A model generated the notes under the pieces. That model saw only the letters and a program-made list of their open reading frames with translations. It was not told the origin of the DNA and made no database searches. 64,000 nt of DNA from Uloborus plumipes (Eukaryota; Arthropoda; Arachnida; Araneae; Uloboridae), in the NCBI GenBank assembly GCA_038373865.1, contig JAXGGA010002041.1, positions 62,001 through 126,000 of the forward strand. Direction: 5' to 3'. Position 1 is the stretch's first letter. Every line of letters starts with the position of its first letter. A program made the translations under genes and the position numbers. Of this stretch, positions 11,535-23,548 are shown piece after piece.

Positions 11535-13282
11535 TCTCTACTAATAATAAAGCTGAAGGTTTGTCTTTCTTTCTTTCTGTCCTTCTGTCTGTCTGTTACG
11601 CGCGTAGCGCCGAAACCGTTCGGTCGATTTTCATGCCACTTGGTACAAAATTAGATTGTAGCATGTAGTTTTGCACCTCGAAGCGATTTTTCGAAAATTC
11701 CATTTCGTTCTTTTTCTATTCGAATTCTTAGCGGAAATTCGATAAAATAGGGAAGAAATATTTCACACACATTTTCAAGTCTTATGTCATTCGAAAGCTT
11801 GAAATTTTCTGCATAAAATGAAGTTTCTTCGAAGTTTCTACGATCATCAGGAGAGCTGTAACAATTGTTTTTAGAATCCCGGAATTCAAGGCTTACCTTC
11901 AGTAAAGCAAGCCAAACGATTCTAAAATGGTTTTGCTCGAGAATAAAATTTGTTTGAAAAGATAGATGAAATGAATTATTTTATCAACGGAAAGGAACTT
12001 TTCATGTTGTTACCATGGTTACGTGTTCATACTTATTTTTGTTTCGTTATTTTTCCAGCGTTGCCAGACGTAGTATTTTTGATACTACGGTAGTATTTTT
12101 TCGGCCCAAATAAGGAGCGTACTATTTTTCTGGCAACCCTGTTTCCAATATACTAATGACTTAATTAAAAGATTTGGCGGATTTTTTTTTTTTTTTTTCA
12201 TTTTCATAGATTTCGCATTTCAACAACATTGATTTTGGCAACGTTTGGAAACAGTAGTATTTTGTAATATTTTTTTAGAAGAGGCATAGTATTTTTTTGT
12301 TTTAATTCTCCAGCAACCCTGTCTTTTTCCCGGTGAAAATGCTTTGGGACCTTACTTGGCGCGTTTTCGAAATGTCACCAACTGGCGCGTTTTTGCCTGT
12401 CTCGCGGAATTGACAGCTCCGAGAGAACTACGCAAAATAGTCAGGGTTACCACGCTTGGCACGCCTATCGCCCATTTAGCGAGAAAAGGGTATCTAAAGC
12501 ACAGATTAACCAAATATCGTATCAATTGCGTTATTGCATCGTTCTTTTTAAAGTGTTTCATTTCGGAAAATGTATTGTTTTGTTTTTAAAACTAGGAAAG
12601 GAAACTTTCTTCTTCTTTTAAACTTTGGTAAGATTTCTGTTGGTTTCTGTGAGCAACAAAATTGTTCTTATTTTCTCTTTTGGCTTATTTTTGTGCATCT
12701 CCCCTTGGGGTTGCATTCGAATGGGGGTGTTTTACCCCTTTTATGGAGTAAATCAGTGTTCATTTCAATGCAGACAAAAGTGATACGAATTGGTACGACC
12801 ACTTGGCGATGTATCGCCAAGCTTTTGTCGCCAAGCTTTTGGTCGCCAAGTATTTGCCGCCAATTTGGCGACATATCGCCAAGTTGGTGAAAATATTGTT
12901 TTCTTTTTTTATTTGTACTCAATTTGGCACTATTGGCGATATTTTGCGAAAAATCCACTAAATGATGTTAAAATCGGCGATATTTAGGGGATTAATCATT
13001 GTAAAACATTTTTTTGCATTGTTTCGTGGCAAACTAGGGATATAAATGTTTGAACTGTTATCTTGCTCACTCCAAGCACTATTTTAGCACTTAAGGCATC
13101 TACTAAGAAATTTACACATAGAAATAAGTAGCGTGGGGTCCATACCAGATTTTTAAACCATACTTTGAAGTAATTATAGTTGAATTACAACTAAAATAGA
13201 GCATTTTTTTCTGCTATATCAATTATTTTACAAATGAACTTGTAATTTTATACCACGGGCAAAGCCGTGCGGGTACCGCTAG
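11535..13282 (+). mobile_element. Non-autonomous Helitron, copy H2
   Basis: Starts TCTCTACTAATAATAAAGC after A, and ends with hairpin CACGGGCAAAGCCGTG followed by CGGGTACCGCTAG before T. Internally it is colinear with H1 (953-2667) on the opposite strand, including the GTTACGCGCGTAGCGCC start region, the TTGCCAGACGTAGTATTTTT segment and the TTGGCGACATATCGCCAAG palindrome block. No Rep or helicase frame is present. The two copies differ by indels and point changes, so they are not very recent. Confidence 0.85.
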
Positions 13283-13584
13283 TAATAATAATATGTCAGA
13301 ACTCTCGCCAAAATTCCTCTGACCTCTTCTTTGAAAATAGTAATAGTCTACACAGAGAATCGCTCCTGGACTGTCATATGTATTTTTAAATTCAAATCTA
13401 TATCTGTGGCTTGGTTCTAAAAGGGCCAATGTCAATTTTTTCACACTCTGTGTTATTCACATCAAAAATTTCCAATTTAGTAAAACTCTAATTCTACAAA
13501 GGCCAATGTCTATATAAAATATAATAATATATATTATTATATATTATATAAATTATTATGTATATTATATATTTATATAATATA

Positions 13585-14802
13585 CACTGAAGTGACAAAT
13601 GTCATGGGATAGCAATATGCAAATTTTCAGATGGCAGTAGCATCGCATAGAACAGGTATAAATGCGCAGTGCTTTTACAGAGCTTTCATTTCTGTTCAAG
13701 TTATTCATGTGAAGAGGTTTTAACGTGATGATGACCGCACGACGTGAATTAACAGACTTTGAACGCGGAATGTTAGTTGGAGCTAGACGCATGAGTCATG
13801 CCATTTCGGAAATCGTTAGAGAATTCAACATTCCCAGATCCACTGTGTCAAGAGTGTGCCGAGAGTATGAAATTTCAGGCATAATATCCCACCATGGACA
13901 GCGCAGTGGTCGACCGCCTGCACTTAAAGATCGAGACCGGCGACGTCTGCAAAGAGTCGTAAATTCTAACAGACAAGCAACACTGCGTCAAATCACCGTA
14001 GAAATCAATGTGGGACGTACAATGGACGTGTCTGCTAGAACTGTGCGGAGAAATTTGGATTTCTTGGGCTATTCCAGCAGAAGACCGACTCGAGTGCCTT
14101 TACTGACAGAACGACATCGCTTGCAGCGACTCTCGTGGGCACGTGAGCATATCGGTTGGTCCCTAGATGAATGGAAAACCGTGGCCTGGTCCGATGAGTC
14201 ACGATTTCAGCTGGTAAGAGCCGATGGTAGGGTTCGAGTGTGGCGCAGACCCCACGAAGCCATGGACCCAAACTGTCAGCAAGGCACTGTTCAAGCTGGT
14301 GGTGGCTCCGTAATGGTGTGGGCTGTTTTTTCATGGCATGGACTTGGTCCTCTAGTGCGACTGGACCGAACATTGACTGGAAATGCTTATGTGCAGCTAC
14401 TTGGAGATCACTTGCAGCCATTCATGGACTTCATGTACCCAAACAACGATGGGATTTTTATGGATGACAATGCGCCATGTCACCGGGCCACAACTGTTCG
14501 CAATTGGTTTGAAGAAAATTCTGGACAATTCCAACGAATGATTTGGCCACCTAGATCGCCCGACATGAATCCCATTGAGCATTTATGGGACACCAACGAG
14601 AGGTCTGTTCGTGCCCAAAATCCTGCCCCATCAACGCTTTCACAATTATGGACGTCTATCGAGACAGCATGGCTCAATATTCCTGCAGAAGACTTCCAAC
14701 GACTTGTTGAGTCCATGCCACGTCGAGTTGTCGCACTTCGCCGGTCAAAAGGAGGGCCGACACGATATTAAGAGGTATCCCATGACTTTTGTCACTTCAG
14801 TG
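13585..14802 (+). mobile_element. Complete Tc1-type transposon, copy A
   Basis: TIRs CACTGAAGTGACAAA.. and ..TTTGTCACTTCAGTG with TA on each side, 1218 bp in all. It sits at the end of an AT dinucleotide-rich tract (13500-13584), a typical TA target. Copies B (49033-50250) and C (61940-63153) are nearly identical. The short TIR continues into GTCATGGGATA at both ends. Confidence 0.95.
13728..14771 (+). CDS. Tc1-type transposase, copy A
   Basis: A 347-residue cut-and-paste transposase without interruption. Residues about 10-47 form the first helix-turn-helix; the GRPP motif at 61-64 precedes a second DNA-binding helix bundle (65-115). The catalytic region has D156 (WSDESRF), the glycine-rich QAGGGSVMVW box at 189-198, D247 (DDNAPCH) and E284 (PDMNPIEHLW). 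Thirty-six residues separate D247 from E284, rather than the 34 usual for Tc1, so it resembles a DD36E subgroup. Start chosen at the first of two tandem ATG codons, about 140 bp inside the left TIR. It differs from copy B at six residues, including N instead of I shortly after the catalytic E (position 290). Confidence 0.95.
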   Translation: MMTARRELTDFERGMLVGARRMSHAISEIVREFNIPRSTVSRVCREYEISGIISHHGQRSGRPPALKDRDRRRLQRVVNSNRQATLRQITVEINVGRTMDVSARTVRRNLDFLGYSSRRPTRVPLLTERHRLQRLSWAREHIGWSLDEWKTVAWSDESRFQLVRADGRVRVWRRPHEAMDPNCQQGTVQAGGGSVMVWAVFSWHGLGPLVRLDRTLTGNAYVQLLGDHLQPFMDFMYPNNDGIFMDDNAPCHRATTVRNWFEENSGQFQRMIWPPRSPDMNPIEHLWDTNERSVRAQNPAPSTLSQLWTSIETAWLNIPAEDFQRLVESMPRRVVALRRSKGGPTRY

Positions 14803-15229
14803 TATAATATAATATATAAAAAATTTTATATTAAAAAATAATGTTACTAACTATAGTCAAATACCAAAAAATAATTATGGGAATCTTAAAATGTAAGAAA
14901 GTTATAGCATTCTAAAAAATCTCAAATATCTTTCATCGCCTTTTTCTCGAAACTAACATTTTTAATTTAGACCCTTTTAGAACCAAGCCACAGATATCAG
15001 TATATTAGTTTAAGTGTGGATTGGGAAGGTTGTTTCTTTTGCATTATGACATCGCTGGCAGAAAAACAACTTTTACGGAGTTCATTTGAAGAGCTTGTTT
15101 CCAAATTCCGTTGAGTCATTGTTTTTCCATTCATGAAAAAACGCGGTTTTGTGATGCAAATAAAAATGTTTGAGGGTTGAGGGACAGACGATTTTCCCTA
15201 ACAATCTATGGATGATAAATAACACTTAT

Positions 15230-16178
15230 GGGTGATTCTCCAAAATCCGAACAATATGATGTCCCCGTAGGACAGCACAAAAATTATTTGACCTAGAAAG
15301 TTTTTTTATTTTTTTAATTGTTAGAAATACTTATTCTGATGTTATTCAATTCATATTAAAGCAAGTTTTCATTTATTTTTTTCTACAAAAATTTTTGAAT
15401 AGCCAAAAAATCACCTTTTTTGCGTGTCTCACCCTGTTTCTAAAATGTAAATAAATTATTTTAAAATTTTACGTGAACATTGCACAAATTTCACTTGTAG
15501 TGTTGAATTATGTATAGTTATGAGTGAAATATAGTGTTGTTTTACCTTATTTAAATGATTATATAATCAGGTACATCATTTTGAAGTTTGTCCCCAGATT
15601 GCATGTCCCTCTCCTGGCCTATAAATTGGTTCAATTATTAAAGGCAAAAAGAAGGAATTTTGAACCTGCAGTACTATAACACTGTTTATTCTCATCACTT
15701 CTTTGGACTCATAGAGTATTTTGTCTATAGAATGTGTCTGCTGTTCGTATTATTATTCCTTAGTTCAAAATGAGGTATGTAACATTTTCGATGTCCTTCT
15801 CCTGGCCAACATTTCTGTTCTAAATAAAATAAAAAGAATAATTCTGCCTGCAGTGTGTAATTGAGTTAAGAGGATAAAAGAGAAAAATACCATTATTTAC
15901 CTTCTATATAATTCCGGATAGAAATATCAGCCTTTTTTTTATTAAAATGTCCCTCTCCTGGCGCAAAAAAATGTCCCTCTCCTGGCGCAAAAACAAAAAA
16001 AATGCCACTCTAGCATTACTTTTAAAGCACTTTGATGGTAATCTGGCATACTTAAAGTGAGTTCCCTCTATTTTTCTCTTAATAAGCTCCTAACAAAGAG
16101 TAAGTATGATTTTTTTTAAGCATTTTTATTTTTATAGAGTTTGTGAGTTGAAAATGCCAGGTTTTTGGAGAATCACCC
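15230..16178. mobile_element. Unassigned DNA transposon, GGGTGATTCTC ends, copy 1
   Basis: Perfect 16-bp TIR GGGTGATTCTCCAAAA at both ends with TTAT directly flanking each side, suggesting a 4-bp A/T target. No coding capacity. The motif GTCCCTCTCCTGGC, or close variants, appears four times (about 15602, 15792, 15948, 15971). A second element with a related TIR begins 190 bp downstream. Confidence 0.65.
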
Positions 16179-16367
16179 TTATACGCTTAAAAAATCTTAA
16201 AGGAAGAGTTATTTAGAAACAAAGGAAGAATGACGTGTTGTATCTTTTGGAACAAACCTATACGATTTACGTTCTTTTGGACAATCAAATATCGAGATGA
16301 AATGACACGTGCTTTTATTTGTAAGTAAGCTAGGTGTATTTTTATTTATTTATAATTTCATGTATAT

Positions 16368-17612
16368 GGGCGATTCTCTGTAAACTCGTCATTTTTCACA
16401 CGAAATCTGTCCGGGCACGGTTTTTTGAAATGTTCGTATAATTATAATACTATTGCTCAGAAAATAAATCTATTACTTTGGTTTGAAAGAGGACCAATTG
16501 AAGTTTGTGTTTTTCTGATAAATCATGATAGGGGGTAAGTCCCCCGCGTAGTATAACTAGGCAGGGGACTGTGCCAGGTGACTGTGTTTTTGCTCTTTGT
16601 TGCGTAATGTCTGCAAAACTATTGGACCATTATTAGTTACGAGACTACCTATAAATTTAGGCACAAATCGTGGACATAATAACTAATGTTTTATAATTAA
16701 ATTAATTGACATTAATAAAATCACTTCCCAGAGGACTGTTTTTGCAACGACCCTGATGCATACTTTCATCACAAATGTGGCTCTCAAACTAAGCAAAGTA
16801 GCGTTTCAACACCGTTCTCGGCGATTTCGGTAAATTCACACTGATTACTTTAAACTTCATGCCAAAAAGAATTTGCAAAAGTTATAGATTTTTCGCATTA
16901 CAGCTTTGAATTTGTTGCAGGGGACTGTTTGAAAAAACTCCGGACAGAATTTACATGACAATTTCAAGTCTTAGAAATACGTAATCATACCTTATTTCAT
17001 AAGAAAAATATAGCTTCATTATTCTATTTTTAGATATTAATTACCAAATTTATGTAGTGTTAATAGGTTTTTTGAAATACTATCTTTAACAGTTAGGCAG
17101 GGATTCAAGTGAAACACCATTGCAATCGCTTCGAATTGCAATCGCTACTGGAAATTAATTACATTATCATCAACTTAACTTGGCACTGACGTCACTACGA
17201 GCGGAGCCAATAAGAGCTCACAAGCAGTCGGCGATCTCCTCTTATTCGCCAAGTAGGCTGTGACGTTTTATCTAGCTCGTTTTTCATAGGCAAACGTCAC
17301 GCTGACGTCACGATGTTTTTATCAAGAAACGTTTTAATGTAATTCATTTCCAGTAGCGATTGCAGTTTGCGATCGCCTGTTTCACTTGAATCCCTGCCTT
17401 AGACTACGGGATTGGGACAGTCAGAGGACTGTGTTTTTGGCGCTAAGATAATTTCTAGAAAAAAAAATTAAATTGTTATCACTCCAAATACAATTGGGCC
17501 ACAAAGTATTAATGCTTTACTTGTATTAACAGCGATAATTACTTTATTACACTTTATTATTTTTAAAATAATCGGTCCGGACAGCCAATTACCAGTTTAC
17601 AGAGAATCGCCC
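16368..17612. mobile_element. Unassigned DNA transposon, GGGCGATTCTC ends, copy 2
   Basis: TIR GGGCGATTCTCTGTAAACT (19 bp) at both ends, flanked by ATAT on both sides. Four or five copies of AGAGGACTGTGTTTTT-like or AGGGGACTGT motifs lie inside (about 16563, 16731, 16918, 17424). Non-coding. It carries the Harbinger-like MITE 17096-17398 as a nested insertion. Confidence 0.65.
17096..17398. mobile_element. Harbinger-like MITE, copy 2
   Basis: Ends GGCAGGGATTCAAGTGAAAC and its reverse complement, flanked by TTA on both sides. Very similar to copy 1, which places both insertions in the same activity burst. It lies inside the element 16368-17612. Confidence 0.85.
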
Positions 17613-17719
17613 ATATATACTGTATAAATTTTAGATGCAGAATTTTGCAAGGTAGTTAACCCAAATCTTCATTTATAAATTCTATGTCTTCACCGCTGTC
17701 ATTATTGTTAGCGTAGGGT

Positions 17720-18290
17720 GCATGCAAGACTTAATAAAAATAAAATCATTTGTGCAATTTGTGGATTCCCAAAACTTCAAGAGCTCCGCAGACGATTTTT
17801 TTCTGGCTTTTTTTAAATTTATTTATTTTAATTGTTGGCAACGGATTAAAAATAAATGTGAGGCTTTTTATTTTTACCCAAAAGAAAGAACTAAGAACGA
17901 ATTTCTTTCTTTTATTCTTATTTTATACAGATAAATTAAATGTATTTATTTTAATGTGCTTTCCATCTTATTTATTCATTTAGTTATTTATTTAGTTTTG
18001 ATGCTTTTTGAAAACTATTAAAGAATCATTTTTCTGAAAAAAATATGTATTAGCTGCATTGTTTAAAATATGATACTACTTCATTTGTATGTTTACTTAC
18101 TTATCTATTTGCTCAAATGAGAGAACAATGTTTTGTTTTTAGAAATCAATTTTAAATGCTAAAAATGCATATTTGGCAGAGCTTGCAGTCTTAGTAAATT
18201 AAGCGAATATTAATCAGATGGTAAGATGTCGATGTTGGTATACCGGAATGTAGGCTTGTTTAGTTCTGAACGGAACTTTTTGTTTTTTCT
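17720..18290. repeat. Degenerate fragment of the GAGCCTACTTTCCCG repeat family
   Basis: GCAGACGATTTTTTTCTGG, TTGGCAACGGATTAAAA and AGGCTTGTTTAGTTCT are shared in order with 58190-58450 and, inverted, with 34600-35140. Diverged and lacking clear ends; no gene. Confidence 0.5.
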
Positions 18291-18447
18291 CCTTGTAGTA
18301 AAAATGATGGGATTTCTTCAAAAGTGTTTGGTTTATATCATACTTTAGTGCACGTTTCAATATTTAAGCTTAAAACAAGCTGTTAGAAACTGAATTTGCA
18401 ATGGTCAGTTGGTTCTGTTCGTCGATGTTTCGAACAACAATAAGTGA

Positions 18448-18455
18448 TGACGTCC
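18448..18455. repeat. Left 8-bp target duplication of the giant hAT-type element
   Basis: ATGACGTC, identical to 38013-38020 immediately outside the other TIR. Confidence 0.85.
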
Positions 18456-18529
18456 AGGGTCGGACTGGGAAGAAAATTCGGCGCGGGCATCCTGAGATAA
18501 CCGGCGCCTCACCAATTAAAAAGAAAACA

Positions 18530-18850
18530 TTCATTATTAATTCAATATTCAATTGGTGTAATCAATTAATTATTAATATAATTAATTGCTATTATAGTTA
18601 ATTGCTATTATAATTATTATAATTAATTGTTAACATAATTGATTAATTAGTAATATAATTAATTAATAAATTAATAATGTTATTATAATAATATTTTTAT
18701 TAATTATTAACATTTTTATTAATTATTAATAGTTTTATTAATTATTAATATATTTATTAATTATGAATATAACTAATTCCTTATTAATCTAATTTATTAA
18801 TTAAAAGATAATATAAATTAATGTAATTAATTAAAACCATAATTTACTCT
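18530..18850. repeat. AT-only low-complexity tract
   Basis: Irregular repeats of TTAATTATTAAT and relatives just inside the left TIR of the giant element. No coding potential. Confidence 0.8.
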
Positions 18851-21800
18851 AAATTGAACTGCTAATTTCATGCGTGTCTGATCAATTAATTACTAAAAAT
18901 AAATACTCAGATACTTATTTAAATATGAAGCTAATATTTATTAAAATCAAAATAACATTTTATTAAATGAAGCAAATATTTACATTTTAAAAAGAGCTAA
19001 ATTTCGCTTTCCTTAAATAATCAAATTGATCAAGGACTTCGAAGGCATTTCTTCTAAATTTTATTAAATTACATAGTGTGTTTTTTACTAATACAATTAA
19101 CGACAAATTTTTAGTGCACTACTAAGTCTCAAATTCGGACATTTTGCTAATAAGCATTTGACATTTCTGTGTATGAATGCGTGTATGTGTTTAAGTGCAT
19201 CGAAAAGAAATGTTTCTAGTAGATAAACAGTTGCCTCTACAGACACACATATACCGGAAAATATTTCATTCAAATACAAAAATATTTTGGTCTCCCTCAA
19301 GAGTAAAGTTTTAAATGAAAAAAATGTCTGTAAAATAATCACTTTTCAATCTCCTCTCCCATTAATTCTTTACAATGATTTTTTTTTTCATGTTAGCCGA
19401 TATAGACAATGAAGTTGAATATCATTGTTAAAAACAAAATTTTACTTTTAAGCCACCCCCCACCCCCACCCGAAACATCTATTTTCACGCATATTTCCAA
19501 TACTAAAATAATAACTAATACCAATACTAAAAAACTAATAATATTTCATGCGCAGGTCATGAAAAATGAACACACTTAAACTAAAGCTACCCATTGTATT
19601 GTTCACGAAACTTCAAACGTTCGTTATTGATAGTAAACATATTGTAGAAATTGGGTAATAATATTTTAATTCCTAAAAGATTTTTATTTTCATAGCGCAA
19701 AATAATAATGTTAAATAATGAAAACTACATAAGAGCTCAAAATAATGCAAAGAACAATAAATTCAAAGGAAAAAACAGTAAAAACGTATTAGAAAAAAAA
19801 TATCACATCAAGTTTTTGTTCGGAGCACTTAGGGACAGAGCGAAGTTAGTAATTTGCAGAAGGGGGTCCGAGGAGGTCTGGACTTATTAGGGAACCTTTG
19901 CATATTCCTTATGATTTAATATTCCTAGTGTTACACAAAATCTTTGTCTTACCGTTTCATTTTTTGATTAATTTCACTATTTTTTGTTTTTTACTGGTAG
20001 TACCAGAAAAGAAAACATATCTAACTTCTTTATGGCAAGTAATATGAAGCATTATTTGGAATATGAAAAAGCATATTTAATGATTAAGTTGATGTTTGTA
20101 ATAAAGCCAACTGCTATCAAATATTAAATCACAGAATAATTTAACAGCAATTAGGTGCTATTTACACGATATCTTAGAATTGTAATAGATATCTAAATAT
20201 TCCTCATATAAAAATTTTGAGCTCATGTTGAATTTGTTAGAGTCATGGACATGCATTTTGCGTTACTTATAATTCAGTGTTTATATTTTATATAAAATAT
20301 TTTTTTTTTTATATAAAATATAAATTTTAGAACTGTTTATTTCGAAAATGATTAAATGAAAAATAAGTTTTTTCTTTTAATAACAAATGAAATCGAAACT
20401 AATTGTATCTTTCATCAAAAGTGAATGTGTGACGAATGGGCCCTTTCCTCGTATTTCGCTTGATAAAAAATAAATAAAAATTCAATTTCAATTTACTTTT
20501 TGTTGATTCTCAGAATGTTTCATATTAATAATCTTGATCAATATCAACCAAATGTGGAGTTTTTTTTACCATTGAACAAAAACTGAAATTTTACACCTAT
20601 GACACAATAATTCTATAAAATAAAATATGACTTTAGAAAAAATCCTGATCTGGAAGATGATAAAAATTATGTTACAAAAGTAGAAATATTTTTAAAAATG
20701 CCTCATGTTAAAGAAAGTAAAGTGTTCAACTAAAGTGTTAAAGCAACTTAAAGCAATTAAAGTTCAAATATTATTAATTAAATTTAATTTTATTTGACTT
20801 GTTTGTTTTATAAGAATAAATAAGTAAATAAATAATTTTTCTAATTAAATAGAATATATTGTTAATTATTGACCAGTTTTTGATTCCATGGGTTCATTAC
20901 ACAATCATATTAATTAAACATAATTTTCTTATGTGTTTTACTATCTTTGATGATTGTGTATAACTTAAATAACAATATTTTATGTAATTATAACTTTAAA
21001 ATGCAAATTTGCAACATAAATTAACAAATCCAACAATTTAAATTGTTGGAAGCATTTTTTCATGCCAGGCAGAGTAGGTAATTAATTTTTTCGTGAGGAA
21101 AAATTTAACTTTAAAAAATTCCTATTTTTTTAGTACTATGCGGGAGACGTAACTATAGCATTGCAGCAAAAAATATATTTAACAATAATATTCAACTTCT
21201 TTCTTTAACTCAGTCAACTTAGGAAAAGAAAAAAAAAACCTTACTTTAATACTTAGAAAGAATGAATTTTTCGTAGAAAACTTTTAACTTCAGATCTCAT
21301 TTGGAAAATAAAAATATTTTTTAATTAAATAACGCAGACACACAAAAATACTTTCGATACACCCTCAGTTGTAATCATAACTAGAAACATATTTTTTTGC
21401 GAAGCGTTAGCGACCGAAATGTTTTTACAACACTAACAAGAAAATTCGATCACTAACAAATCTTAACAAAGCATTCTGTCAACAAAATAAATAATTATAA
21501 CAAATAATTAGTGAATTAATAAATATAAAAATATCATTAATTTTACTTACATTTCGGAATATTCTCAAAAAATTGTTCTTTTACTCAATTTATGCAATGA
21601 AAATAATTTTAAATGCACTTTAGAGATATTCGGGACAATTTTTTCTAAAGCTAATAAACTTGAGACATGGTCCTCGTCACGAAAGAGCTAAAATGAAACA
21701 ATGTATTGCATGGACACTTGAAATAAACACGCGCCGGCGTGCGGCATCCAATTATATTTTCATCCAGTATCCCAGCGCTCTCATCCTTTCCTTTGCTCCT

Positions 21801-22788
21801 CCACGCCCCACCACTTAGCACAGAGCCTTAGGTTCCATCATCCGGGGGTCCACGTAGCGGGCCCCCGCATGACCGGTCGGTCTCATCCTTTCCTAGTTCT
21901 CTTGTCCATCTAAAACAGTCGGAAGGTCGGAAGAAAGAATCAGGGTAAAAATGGTGCATTCTGAGAAAGGAAAAAAGCCCTTTTGTCAACAATGGGCAAA
22001 GATGTCCCCACGTGACTCGAGTACTGTTTGTTATCTTTAGTTAAGCGGCGTTAAGCGGGGCAATTTTCAGTCGTGTTGATGAACAAAAACAGATGTGGCA
22101 CAATTGCTTATAGCGATCTACGTTGTAATGTGAGTGGTGTCCCTTTTTCCTATGATGACGGTCATCAAGATAAGTGTGTGATTAGTGACTCCCTATAGTA
22201 TGTGATTAGGAAATGAGATTTCTGGGTGGTCTAGCTTTTTCAAATTTCCGATATTTTTTATCCCAAGCGAAAAACTCCTTCATTTTTCAACTAACAAAAA
22301 TTAAAGGAGTTAAAAATTAAAAAAAAATCACAGTAATAAAATAAAACAAAATTGAGCATACTGTCTCAAAAGATACGTCAGCGACGAAATTAAAGTCATA
22401 TAATGTAAGTTACTTGAACCGAAATTTCACTAAATCGAACAAACATCCACTAATCGTAGGGCTACTACGGATCTATAAAGTGATGATTGAGTGAAAAATG
22501 ATTTTTTACTCAGTGGATTGATTAATTTTATCAAGATAACAGCTGAACATTCCATAACCTCGGACTTTTTGCATATTATTTCACAAAAATGAATGAAGAA
22601 CAACCAGCCTGGTTGATTTTTAAGGTCATATTCCGCATATTTTAGAGGTCATTTAATCAGTAATGTTAAAATCCCACACAAAATCGCAAAACTTATCAAA
22701 AAGAAAGAAAAACTTTCGAGGCGATGCTTCGCACCCCTCCCTCACATACACACACATATTTCTCTTGCCCCCCTCACATTTATCTTGA
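18851..22788. other. AT-rich interior, no gene; GC-richer patch at 21720-22100
   Basis: Nothing recognisable as a gene, tRNA or element end. The segment 21720-22100 is clearly GC-richer (GGGGGTCCACGTAGCGGGCCCCC region, a hairpin-forming motif at about 21844-21867) and not repeated elsewhere in the window. It could be captured non-element DNA, but I cannot assign it. Confidence 0.4.
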
Positions 22789-23314
22789 CCCCCCCCCAGG
22801 GCCGTCGCGAAGTAAGTTCGGTTGGGGGGGTGTTGAGACTGAATTTGCCGACTGACTACTAAGTTTTGCCGACTGCCTTCCCATGTTTTGCCTACTAAAA
22901 AGTTTGAACCAAAACATCCGACCTTTTCAATTTTGGTTGCAAATTCTTTTTAACGTACATTTTAAAACACTTTAATTATTATTTTTTTTTTTTAATTTTT
23001 ATTTCATAGAAAAAAGGTAAAAGTTTTTACTTTTCAACTGCATACCAGTTGTGTGTACTAATACCATATAATGTAGAAGTGCGCTAATTTGTTCTTGTTT
23101 CTGTTTCATTATATTTTTTCCTGCGTTTTTATAAGACATCGCGCTAGCATAAGTAATTGAACCGTTTATTTCAAAAACCAGTCAACAGACATTTTTTTCA
23201 AAATTGAGTTATTAGTGCCATGTGATTCTTTAGGGGTAAATACACATTTTAGTACAGACAAAGAAAAAAAACGGTATTTTTATAGTATGAAGATAACTAG
23301 CAAAATTTTGGCTT

Positions 23315-23363
23315 TAGTGCAAAAACCAGTCAACGTTGTCTGTTATCTGGTTTTTGCACTAAA
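23315..23363. promoter_or_regulatory. Subterminal hairpin with TIR-like CCAGTCAAC motif
   Basis: Arms TTTAGTGCAAAAACCAG and CTGGTTTTTGCACTAAA flank about 17 bp. The sequence repeats the TIR core, a layout expected of transposase-binding sites. The role is inferred. Confidence 0.45.
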
Positions 23364-23548
23364 ATAGATTTTTTTTGCGGCGCACCTTTGGTGTTACTGG
23401 TCTGGCTTGCTCTTGGCTGAGAAAAATTCCTTATTAGCTGGCGGAGTGCCAAGAAGAATGCATTCAATTTAAAGGACGGATATTTGTCTCCAATTCTTGT
23501 AGTTAGTTTCCGTTTTTACATTGGTACTCTTTTAAACTAATTAGAATA

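Larger units (their letters stand above)
13400..14999. repeat. Inverted repeat flanking a Tc1 insertion
   Basis: TATCTGTGGCTTGGTTCTAA at about 13401 recurs in inverted form near 14979-14997, about 26 bp in all. The two arms lie outside the Tc1-type element at 13585-14802, so they are probably the ends of a small older element into which Tc1 inserted. No clean target duplication was found. Confidence 0.45.

Noticed and set aside
14035..14716. Frames antisense or shifted to the Tc1 transposase (also in copies B and C)
   Set aside because: Shadows of the transposase gene, recurring identically in all three copies only because the gene does.
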